23,754 nt of DNA. Origin: a virus. The first letter of the stretch is position 1. The number at the start of each line of letters is the position of its first letter. Below the pieces are notes generated by a model that worked only from the letters and a program-made list of their open reading frames with translations, had not been told where the DNA came from and searched no databases. Below are positions 7,087 through 11,403 of the stretch, piece after piece. The DNA is taken from IMG/VR virus record IMGVR_UViG_3300032282_002683, positions 1 through 23,754 of that record; one strand, given 5' to 3'. The translations under genes and the position numbers were made by a program.

Positions 7087-7489
7087 TAGCTTTCCTAAAC
7101 TCTAACGCTTTCTGCCAAGAACCATAACGCTCAAACACGTACTTATGTGCAGCGATAAGTTGAATACGATAATCAGCAGACTTCACAACACCAACTTGTT
7201 CCCAAGTTTGGTCAAGCAACTGACCCAAACCATACGCCGTAGAATTTTTATTCTGTGCGTCACTATTCCAAGACGACTCCAACATAATCAGTTCCTCAAG
7301 TGCTTCATACTCTTTAGCTGACACCATTTGCCTAGCATAAGAACGCGCAGACATAGGTACACGTTGTTTAACAGGTGATGAAACATAACCTGTAACAATT
7401 TTGTTTTCCTCTAATGGTTTATCAGCAGGCAACATAACGGCAAACCCAATTCCAACAATGAGCATACCAAGAATAAACTTTAACTCCAT
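7073..7489 (-). CDS. Membrane-anchored lytic transglycosylase (SLT domain)
   Basis: 138 residues. Residues 4-20 form an uncleaved-looking signal anchor (FILGMLIVGIGFAVMLP), followed by a short linker. Residues 64-138 are a small transglycosylase-like domain: ELIMLESSWN with candidate catalytic Glu71, then STAYGLGQLLDQTW (83-96) and a C-terminal YGSWQKALEFRKANGYY typical of actinobacterial SLT/Rpf-type enzymes. It should cut the glycan strand of peptidoglycan outside the membrane. An AGGAG lies six bases before the ATG, and the gene overlaps WhiB by 10 bases. Expression with a regulatory operon and the single anchor argue against a classical endolysin; a virion entry or wall-remodelling role is possible. 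Confidence 0.82.
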   Translation of the reverse strand: MELKFILGMLIVGIGFAVMLPADKPLEENKIVTGYVSSPVKQRVPMSARSYARQMVSAKEYEALEELIMLESSWNSDAQNKNSTAYGLGQLLDQTWEQVGVVKSADYRIQLIAAHKYVFERYGSWQKALEFRKANGYY

Positions 7490-7725
7490 TTACCACTCCT
7501 ATTCCTAATCTTGTATCTGTCTGGTTCGTTCGTGCCACCCCAAATACCTTTCAGCTCAGGGTCTTTCAGCGCGTAGTCTAAACATTTTTGTTTAATCTCA
7601 CATCTATTACATATTTTCTTAGGGTTCTGTATTTCAGAGAATTGACCTTTAGGGGGAAAAAATAACTCTGGGTCAATCTCAGCACACAACGCGCCTTTCC
7701 AAAAATCTTTTTCTATCAACTCCAC
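7480..7725 (-). CDS. WhiB-family iron-sulfur transcription regulator
   Basis: 81 residues with the four conserved cysteines of Wbl proteins: Cys14, then Cys39-x2-Cys42-x5-Cys48, which hold a [4Fe-4S] cluster, followed by the GIWGG turn (60-64) and a basic C-terminus (YKIRNRSGKW). Wbl proteins bind the primary sigma factor and change promoter choice; phage versions can repress host whiB genes and alter septation or superinfection. It starts at a GTG with GGGGA about seven bases upstream. It is the best marker for an actinobacterial host. Confidence 0.93.
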   Translation of the reverse strand: MELIEKDFWKGALCAEIDPELFFPPKGQFSEIQNPKKICNRCEIKQKCLDYALKDPELKGIWGGTNEPDRYKIRNRSGKWS

Positions 7726-7807
7726 TTTGTTTCCCCAATGCTTGTTGTAGTTTCCATAACATAACAGCTTCCTTACCTAACTTAACAATGTGCTTTGGTG
7801 GTTTCAT
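7679..7807 (-). CDS. Tiny basic protein, 42 residues
   Basis: A frame from ATG 7807 to TGA 7681-7679. The start overlaps the stop of the upstream 41-residue gene (ATGA), and the last 47 bases overlap the start of whiB in another frame. The product is basic and helical (MKPPKHIVKLGKEAVMLWKL...). The overlap with whiB is larger than elsewhere in the operon, so part of the reading may be incidental. Function unknown. Confidence 0.4.
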   Translation of the reverse strand: MKPPKHIVKLGKEAVMLWKLQQALGKQSGVDRKRFLERRVVC

Positions 7808-7929
7808 AATATAGCCCATCTGTATCTTTTACCATATTTTACACGAGCAGCAATAGCGTAACATTTAGAACATTGAAACGCTGGTGTGTTTTTAACATAT
7901 TGCCAATTATGTGTGTGCTTGCGTATCAT
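7804..7929 (-). CDS. Tiny basic CxxC protein, 41 residues
   Basis: A frame from ATG 7929 to TGA 7806-7804, coupled by ATGA overlaps at both ends. The product (MIRKHTHNWQYVKN...) has one CSKC pair (Cys20, Cys23), two His near the N-terminus and a basic tail (KYGKRYRW). It could bind zinc or nucleic acid, but no family is recognised. Support comes from the unbroken coupling within the operon. Confidence 0.52.
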   Translation of the reverse strand: MIRKHTHNWQYVKNTPAFQCSKCYAIAARVKYGKRYRWAIL

Positions 7930-7991
7930 CTTTGCCCCCAATACAACCACAGCAAAACAACAATACCCATAACAATATAAGCTTCAATCAT
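7926..7991 (-). CDS. Very small membrane peptide, 21 residues
   Basis: ATG 7991 to TGA 7928-7926 encodes 21 residues: a short acidic start (MIEAY), one hydrophobic helix (about residues 5-18) and a basic end (GQR). This matches a single-pass membrane micro-protein with N-out/C-in charge bias. GGAAG lies upstream within reach, the ATG overlaps the previous stop (ATGA), and its stop overlaps the next ATG. Such peptides often regulate membrane proteins, but no partner is shown. Confidence 0.5.
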   Translation of the reverse strand: MIEAYIVMGIVVLLWLYWGQR

Positions 7992-8071
7992 TTTGTCTCT
8001 TCCTTATTACACTCGTTATTGCAGGTGCAATACCAATCTTTGTTACATATTGCACACAACTCTTTATTCAC
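7988..8071 (-). CDS. Tiny Cys-rich peptide, 27 residues
   Basis: From GTG 8071 (overlapping the previous stop by 8 bases) to TGA 7990-7988. Five of 27 residues are Cys, arranged C-x2-C-x5-C-x-C-x3-C, enough to bind a metal. An in-frame ATG at 8086 would add five hydrophobic residues. It is coupled by ATGA to the membrane micro-peptide. Family unknown. Confidence 0.5.
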   Translation of the reverse strand: MNKELCAICNKDWYCTCNNECNKEETK

Positions 8072-8231
8072 CAGCGCCACCAACATAATCAGGTTCAAGA
8101 GTTATTTCGTAATCATCAAAATAATCTTTAGCTGTTTCCAATCTGTCGTTAGCTTGGTCTGCTGCCTCATCAGTACTATTTGCAGCAACAGTTAGCCACA
8201 CATTAGCTTTAACCCTGTATAAGTTAGCCAT
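8064..8231 (-). CDS. Small conserved-type phage protein, 55 residues
   Basis: ATG 8231 shares its A with the previous TAA (TAATG); ends at TAA 8066-8064. The pattern LYRVKANVWLTVAANSTDEAADQA (strand, then an Asp/Glu/Ala-rich helix, then a strand EITLEP) matches a common small beta-alpha-beta phage protein class of unknown function. It resembles the layout of the 88-residue gene at 8559-8825, so the two may be distant paralogues. Confidence 0.65.
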   Translation of the reverse strand: MANLYRVKANVWLTVAANSTDEAADQANDRLETAKDYFDDYEITLEPDYVGGAGE

Positions 8232-8353
8232 TATTTTACCCTCACAAGATTAGGTTTCTCCGGCATACTATCCGTCTCCGGAATATAAGTAAGCTCACGA
8301 ATAATGAACCGAAGCATAGCTTCTATTCTGTCTAAGCGTCCTTCTGTTGTCAT
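8231..8353 (-). CDS. Small helical phage protein, 40 residues
   Basis: ATG 8353 overlaps the previous stop (ATGA) and the frame ends at TAA 8233-8231. The product opens MTTEGRLDRIEAMLRFIIREL, an amphipathic coiled-coil-like helix often seen in very small actinophage proteins, followed by a polar tail. Function unknown. Confidence 0.6.
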   Translation of the reverse strand: MTTEGRLDRIEAMLRFIIRELTYIPETDSMPEKPNLVRVK

Positions 8354-8559
8354 ACTGACACCTCTTCACAACTAGGACACAACACATCTCCGTCAGGATA
8401 AATATGCCCACCCTCGTCATCAAGGTCAATAACATCAGCGCAACTAGCACACTTTGTCATACTATTTTCTTTAGTGTGCTGCTCCAAAAGCTCGTCCTCG
8501 CACACTAAACAATAGTTGCCCCAGCTTTGGCCGTGGCAAGTGATTGGGTCAAAAATCAT
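8350..8559 (-). CDS. Small zinc-ribbon-like protein, 69 residues
   Basis: Starts at ATG 8559 in a TAATG overlap. Seven Cys: Cys8, Cys17-x2-Cys20, Cys37-x2-Cys40 and Cys61-x2-Cys64; the last two pairs, separated by a 20-residue acidic loop, form a typical zinc ribbon. An internal ATG at codon 34 would give a 36-residue protein with only that ribbon. Possible nucleic-acid or protein adaptor; no family recognised. Confidence 0.65.
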   Translation of the reverse strand: MIFDPITCHGQSWGNYCLVCEDELLEQHTKENSMTKCASCADVIDLDDEGGHIYPDGDVLCPSCEEVSV

Positions 8560-8825
8560 TACCCAATCACCAACTTAGGCAAAGCAATTTCTTCTAACAA
8601 AATCTCATCGTTATCTTGAACAAGATAAACTTCAACATCGTTAGCACCCACAGAAGCATCCTCATCGGTAGCAAAATCATATTTTATTAGCTCATCAGCT
8701 TCTTCAACAGCTTTTAAGCCTGCCTCTGGACTAAGATTGCCAGTATATTCATCTAGTTCAACAGTAACCCTAGTTGAAACAACTGACCAATCTAACATCA
8801 TCATTACTTTATATTCGTATTCCAT
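8559..8825 (-). CDS. First gene of the leftward operon, acidic 88-residue protein
   Basis: Starts at ATG 8825 with GGGA about six bases upstream and ends with TAATG overlap. The sequence starts with two beta strands (YEYKVMMMLDWSV, STRVTVEL), then an Asp/Glu/Ala-rich helix (PEAGLKAVEEADELI), then a strand (NDVEVYLVQDN). It is acidic overall. The layout is like that of the 55-residue gene downstream. It is the promoter-proximal gene, about 40 bases from the predicted transcription start. Function unknown. Confidence 0.7.
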   Translation of the reverse strand: MEYEYKVMMMLDWSVVSTRVTVELDEYTGNLSPEAGLKAVEEADELIKYDFATDEDASVGANDVEVYLVQDNDEILLEEIALPKLVIG

Positions 8826-8873
8826 TAGCTATCCCTAGCCCTTCACTTATTAGTAGCTTGTGCCACTAAACCC

Positions 8874-8903
8874 ATACTTTCATCGTCCCCGCACCCCTGT
8901 CAA
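8874..8903 (-). promoter_or_regulatory. Leftward promoter for the operon 8825 to 5881
   Basis: On the minus strand TTGACA (8903-8898) is a perfect -35. An 18-base spacer leads to AAGTAT (8879-8874) as a weak -10. The spacer contains one copy of the GGTGCGGGGACG repeat, so a repressor bound there would block RNA polymerase. The 5' flank GTGTATGTGT before TTGACA is nearly identical to that of the promoter at 10758-10786. Upstream is AT-rich. The predicted leader is about 40 bases. Confidence 0.6.
8884..8895 (-). repeat. GGTGCGGGGACG repeat, copy A
   Basis: Exact 12-base copy on the minus strand, lying between the -35 and -10 of the leftward promoter. The placement suggests an operator. Confidence 0.6.
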
Positions 8904-8949
8904 ACACATACACGCAAAATTAGGTAACGTTTCTATAACAATTTTTTAG

Positions 8950-8961
8950 CGTCCCCGCACC
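8950..8961 (-). repeat. GGTGCGGGGACG repeat, copy B
   Basis: Exact 12-base copy, same orientation, two bases after the stop of the 56-residue gene and 46 bases upstream of the promoter -35. An AT-rich stretch lies between it and the promoter. Confidence 0.6.
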
Positions 8962-8963
8962 TT

Positions 8964-9134
8964 TCAACCACACCTATGTTTACGGGCAAGAATTAGCGTG
9001 TCACGCCAGCTCATAGCACCTTTACCCGACACCGCATAAGTTATTGTGTCGCACCTTTGACAATAGATTATGTAGGCACGCTCCCCGCGCTCTATCTTGA
9101 TATTGTCCCGCAATTTTGACGTCCCCGCACCCAT
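8964..9134 (-). CDS. Small Cys/His protein, 56 residues
   Basis: ATG 9134 with AAAGGGAG five bases upstream, an excellent ribosome site; ends at TGA 8966-8964. The product has CQRC (Cys25, Cys28) and a C-terminal HRC (His53, Cys55), a likely zinc site framing ITYAVSGKGAMSWRDTLILA. Codons 2-5 are formed by a copy of the GGTGCGGGGACG repeat. It stands alone between a hairpin (9156-9189) and the leftward promoter. No family recognised. Confidence 0.65.
   Translation of the reverse strand: MGAGTSKLRDNIKIERGERAYIIYCQRCDTITYAVSGKGAMSWRDTLILARKHRCG
9120..9131 (-). repeat. GGTGCGGGGACG repeat, copy C
   Basis: Exact 12-base copy covering codons 2-5 of the 56-residue gene, directly after its start codon. 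A protein or RNA contact here could control translation or transcription of that gene. Confidence 0.6.
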
Positions 9135-9155
9135 ATAAGCTCCCTTTCAATAAGT

Positions 9156-9189
9156 GAGAGCTACCAGCTAGGGTGAGCTAGTAGCCCTC
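9156..9189 (-). terminator. 14-bp RNA hairpin between two small genes
   Basis: Read on the minus strand, the arms 9189-9176 and 9169-9156 pair over 14 bp with two G-U pairs and a six-base loop. On the plus strand those two positions would be A-C mismatches, so the structure fits leftward transcripts. It lies between the membrane micro-protein gene (ending 9215) and the 56-residue gene (starting 9134). No U-tract follows, so it may be a U-less terminator, a processing site or an attenuator. Confidence 0.55.
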
Positions 9190-9214
9190 GTGTCAATCAA
9201 TTCTTATACATACC

Positions 9215-9352
9215 CTAGAACCCAGCTACCCACACCACAACTACTGCAACGACTCGCACCGTAGCAAAGAACGCCATAACACCCAGCGCACCAAGTGTCA
9301 CCGCATAGAACCGCTCACCCAGCGGGGTTAATACCAAGCGTTCTCTACTCAT
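9215..9352 (-). CDS. Small membrane protein, 45 residues
   Basis: ATG 9352 overlaps the preceding TGA (TGATG); stop TAG at 9217-9215. The N-terminus is basic and polar (MSRERLVLTPLGERFYAV), followed by a long hydrophobic segment from about residue 18 to 45 (LGALGVMAFFATVRVVAVVVVWVAGF), one or two membrane passes interrupted by an Arg. Function unknown; coupling to the zinc-finger gene suggests co-expression. Confidence 0.6.
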   Translation of the reverse strand: MSRERLVLTPLGERFYAVTLGALGVMAFFATVRVVAVVVVWVAGF

Positions 9353-9474
9353 CACTTGCCCCGCTTCGTAGCTTTTAAGTAGTTCTTACGAACACACTTA
9401 CCGCACACCTTGTGCTTAGTCATAGCTACCATTAGGTCACTATCGTCCCCGCACTGCCTACACTTACTATCCAT
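9352..9474 (-). CDS. Small zinc-finger-like protein, 40 residues
   Basis: ATG 9474 with AAAGGAG five bases upstream, the best ribosome site in the leftward block. It has two CxxC pairs (CRQC at 5-8 and CGKC at 24-27) separated by 15 residues, then a basic tail (VRKNYLKATKRGK): a compact zinc finger suited to nucleic-acid binding. Part of the first knuckle (CGD) is encoded by a copy of the repeated motif. Many actinophages carry such orphan fingers. Confidence 0.7.
   Translation of the reverse strand: MDSKCRQCGDDSDLMVAMTKHKVCGKCVRKNYLKATKRGK
9444..9455 (-). repeat. GGTGCGGGGACG repeat, copy D (one mismatch)
   Basis: AGTGCGGGGACG on the minus strand, inside the zinc-finger gene, where it encodes part of the first CxxC knuckle. 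It differs from copies A-C at the first base only. Confidence 0.5.
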
Positions 9475-9522
9475 ATAATCTCCTTTACTTGTCTATCTAG
9501 CCACCCTGAGTGACTATGGACA

Positions 9523-9549
9523 CCCCCGCACCAGCTCATAGCGCGGGGG
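9523..9549 (-). terminator. GC-rich hairpin after the 242-residue gene
   Basis: CCCCCGC (9523-9529) and GCGGGGG (9543-9549) pair perfectly around a 13-base loop, 14 bases beyond the stop of the leftward gene ending at 9563. No U-run follows, as is common for actinobacterial terminators. The 3' arm on the minus strand overlaps a degenerate copy of the repeat (GGTGCGGGGGTG, 9532-9521). Confidence 0.55.
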
Positions 9550-9562
9550 CTACCATAACTAA

Positions 9563-10291
9563 TCAGGAAGCGCGCAACACTGCCCCACACTCAGGACACG
9601 GCACATATTCCAGCTTCACATCAGAACCACGTAAAGACTCCACGTGCTCCCATAAATTCAGCTCAGCATCAGAACCAACCCTGAAAGTGTGAACCGTAGG
9701 TGAAGCTAGCTCACCGTCAGTGTTCAGCTGACCTTCCAGCTCAGCAACACCAGCGCACTGAACATCCCAGCTATCGCAAACTATCCACCCCTCATCCCAC
9801 GTATTGAAGACACGGGGGCGAGTATATCCACCGCGCACATCACACCCACCGTGAACTTGCACAATATCGCGCACAACACCGTCAGGGAACGTCACCGTCC
9901 ACCCCTGCAATGTTTGACTAAGTAAATCCCCGTCTACTTCGTAAGTATTCCAGCTGAATATCTCACTTTCAGCTACACCCCACGACTCCAACCAAGCGGG
10001 CACCGCCTCATAGTAGCTATATTCTGAGCTATTAATAAACGCGCTCAGCTGAGCATCCAGCTCGTGGTTATAGTCCAAGTGGTTCACCATATGGTGGAAC
10101 ACTGACACCGTAACCGTGTCACCGTCCAACACCGCAAGCGGAGCTTTACGGAAGTCTTCAACCGTTAGCCCCTGATTGCGTTCGTGATTACGCCCGTAAT
10201 AGCTTCCACTATCTAACAAGTTCCCACCAGTATTCTCAGTGAGCATCTCAGCTACCACATCAGCAGTAGTCACTCGTTCAACCGTCAACAT
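9563..10291 (-). CDS. Conserved phage hypothetical protein, 242 residues (MLTENTG...YGRNxERNQ type)
   Basis: 242 residues from ATG 10291 with AGAGG close upstream. The N-terminus has ADVVAEMLTENTGGNLLDSG then YYGRNHERNQG, and the middle has LLSQTLQ and VHGGCDVRGGYTRPR. I recognise this as a widespread phage/prophage protein family with no known function. The C-terminus ends in a CPEC knuckle (Cys232, Cys235), probably zinc-binding with other Cys (149, 172, 179 region). Codon choice is clearly richer in G and C than in the right-hand virion genes, and the gene is dense in AGCT. It is followed by a hairpin. Confidence 0.75.
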   Translation of the reverse strand: MLTVERVTTADVVAEMLTENTGGNLLDSGSYYGRNHERNQGLTVEDFRKAPLAVLDGDTVTVSVFHHMVNHLDYNHELDAQLSAFINSSEYSYYEAVPAWLESWGVAESEIFSWNTYEVDGDLLSQTLQGWTVTFPDGVVRDIVQVHGGCDVRGGYTRPRVFNTWDEGWIVCDSWDVQCAGVAELEGQLNTDGELASPTVHTFRVGSDAELNLWEHVESLRGSDVKLEYVPCPECGAVLRAS

Positions 10292-10315
10292 ATACCCTCT
10301 ATCCCTTGCACCCTT

Positions 10316-10385
10316 AGCTTGATAAGTTCAAGCTCCCAGCTAGCTATTAGCTAGGCGCACACCCTCAGAATCTTTCAGCTGAGGG
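10316..10385 (-). promoter_or_regulatory. Cluster of three dyads in the gap between two leftward genes
   Basis: Within 70 bases lie: a 7-bp stem with five-base loop (10316-10322/10328-10334); a 15-base near-perfect palindrome CTAGCTATTAGCTAG (10340-10354), operator-like; and a 7-bp stem with ten-base loop (10362-10368/10379-10385), 12 bases past the stop at 10397 and a plausible terminator for that gene. The first two lie just upstream of the 242-residue gene and may control it. Confidence 0.5.
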
Positions 10386-10396
10386 ATAGCGTCCAA

Positions 10397-10702
10397 CTAT
10401 AGAGAGCTAATGCGAGCTATATTCCCCTGCTCACGATTGAAAGCTTTAAGAATAGCTTCACGGTGCTCAGCTGGTAAATTACTATCAGTCCAAGAACCCA
10501 GTAAATTTACTCTATTAACAAAGCGACCATTAGGGGTTCGTCTATTACCCCACGCCATACGGTAAGTGTTCAACGTGCCGTCTTTATTAATGAACTGCTC
10601 CCAGTGAAGCTCAGTCACAAGCTCACCGTTCGCATAAATAAATTGTTCAGAACCCTCTAACTGAACTACCACTTTAACGTGAGAATTACCGTTTACGTTC
10701 AT
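10397..10702 (-). CDS. Hypothetical protein, 101 residues
   Basis: 101 residues from ATG 10702. It reads as a small beta-rich domain (SHVKVVVQLEGSEQFIYANGELVTE) followed by WEQFINKDGTLNTYRMAWGNRRTPNGRFVNRVNLLGSW and a helical end. No family recognised. An AGGACGG lies about ten bases before the start. It is the first gene of the upper leftward group, about 50 bases from a predicted transcription start. Confidence 0.6.
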   Translation of the reverse strand: MNVNGNSHVKVVVQLEGSEQFIYANGELVTELHWEQFINKDGTLNTYRMAWGNRRTPNGRFVNRVNLLGSWTDSNLPAEHREAILKAFNREQGNIARISSL

Positions 10703-10757
10703 AATCTAACCGTCCTAATTTATCTACCCTCAGCTATTACCCTAATAGCTACTACTC

Positions 10758-10786
10758 ACACTAAACGGATAGCTACCACTTGTCAA
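10758..10786 (-). promoter_or_regulatory. Leftward promoter for the gene at 10397-10702
   Basis: Minus strand: TTGACA (10786-10781), exactly 17 bases, then TAGTGT (10763-10758). The flank upstream of TTGACA (GTGTATGTGG) matches that of the promoter at 8874-8903 at 9 of 10 positions. The expected start is near 10751, about 50 bases before the ATG at 10702. Confidence 0.65.
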
Positions 10787-10809
10787 CCACATACACCCAC
10801 AATTCTTTA

Positions 10810-10825
10810 TGTGATACTCGTCACA
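10810..10825. promoter_or_regulatory. Perfect CRP-type dyad TGTGA-N6-TCACA
   Basis: TGTGATACTCGTCACA has both half-sites of the CRP/GlxR consensus with the exact six-base spacing. Its centre is about 66 bases upstream of the predicted start of the leftward promoter, in the range used for class I activation. Actinobacterial CRP-family regulators (GlxR, mycobacterial Crp) use this same consensus. Binding is inferred. Confidence 0.5.
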
Positions 10826-11100
10826 CCCCACCCCCTCACAAGCTACCAGCTGAACCCCTAACCAACACCCCCTAGATAGTCCGCTCGCCTATACGAATAA
10901 CTAGCTTGTCCTAGGTGTACAAGTGTTCTCAGCTGGGGAATACAACTACCCCCACTAATGTTCTAGCCCCGTAAACCCTAACCCTCCACCAAACATCAAC
11001 CCTTATTCTTTGACCCAGGGTATTAAACCCCACACCACGGTACGCACCCACTCTCTTGCATAATATTTTTGATAAACCTTGGTGGTGGTGGGTGGTTGTG

Positions 11101-11119
11101 TTGAGCCGGTGTGGCTCAA
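11101..11119. other. Hairpin, 7-bp stem with five-base loop
   Basis: TTGAGCC (11101-11107) pairs perfectly with GGCTCAA (11113-11119). A G-rich tract lies just upstream and a T-rich stretch just downstream. Could be a terminator-like or packaging-site element. Confidence 0.5.
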
Positions 11120-11187
11120 GTTTGGCTTGTGTTTCCGCAGGTCAAAGAGGGTGCGGGAGAAATCGTAAACTCCCACCCTTGTATATA

Positions 11188-11220
11188 GTAGAGGGGCTTT
11201 TAAAAGCCCCGCCCCTCTAC
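11188..11220. other. Nested hairpin with internal palindrome
   Basis: GTAGAGGGGC (11188-11197) pairs with GCCCCTCTAC (11211-11220) over 10 bp. Inside lies an alternative perfect 18-base palindrome, GGGGCTTTTAAAAGCCCC (11193-11210). The two folds exclude each other, as in a switch or protein-recognition site. Confidence 0.6.
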
Positions 11221-11228
11221 CGGCTTGA

Positions 11229-11300
11229 GGGCTTTCAGCCCGAAAGCTCTTCGCTTCGCTTGGGGCTACGCTCAGAGCGACGAGTATATACGAGGTCGCT
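11229..11300. other. Two further small hairpins before the terminase
   Basis: GGGCT/AGCCC (11229-11233/11237-11241) closes a three-base loop. AGCGAC/GTCGCT (11276-11281/11295-11300) closes a 13-base loop. Together with the two preceding hairpins they form a structured run of about 200 bases. Confidence 0.45.
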
Positions 11301-11403
11301 CACTCACTACATTCGGTTCGCTCCCGATGAAATACTAAAAATTTTTTTACCTTATGAATGGTTATGACGGGCCATTTCTATACCTAGAGGAGTTACTAGT
11401 CTT

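Larger units (their letters stand above)
10703..11403. other. Intergenic regulatory region between the leftward and rightward arms
   Basis: About 700 bases with no convincing gene on either strand. The left part (10703-11050) holds a leftward promoter, a perfect CRP-type dyad and C-rich plus-strand DNA with repeated CCCTAACC-like runs. The right part (11050-11403) holds a G-rich tract (11081-11095), four hairpins and an AT-rich tract (11331-11350). I found no rightward promoter with both boxes; CATAAT at 11059-11064 is a possible lone -10. Its position before the terminase suits a packaging site. Confidence 0.6.

Noticed and set aside
7911-8195. 94-codon plus-strand frame
   Set aside because: It runs opposite four coupled leftward micro-genes; its product is low-complexity and it has no ribosome site.
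8886-8915. Nine-codon leader peptide (MCLTGVRGR) at the leftward promoter
   Set aside because: Its start overlaps the -35 box region, so it would not be in the transcript from that promoter; the shared VRGR ending is a by-product of the repeat.
9191-9196. Third TTGACA on the minus strand as a promoter
   Set aside because: No acceptable -10 hexamer occurs 16-18 bases downstream; the spacing falls within the 14-bp hairpin.
9510-9692. 60-codon plus-strand frame at the end of the 242-residue gene
   Set aside because: It overlaps the antisense of a conserved-family gene and a hairpin; the composition is Thr/Ser/Ala-rich with no ribosome site.
11313-11327. tRNA T-arm look-alike (TCGG, seven-base loop TTCGCTC, CCGA)
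   Set aside because: The stem has only four pairs, and no matching acceptor, D or anticodon arms could be drawn around it.
11056-11367. 103-codon plus-strand frame before the terminase
   Set aside because: It passes through several hairpins and palindromes, and its Trp/Arg/Ser-rich product is the kind produced by reading structured DNA.
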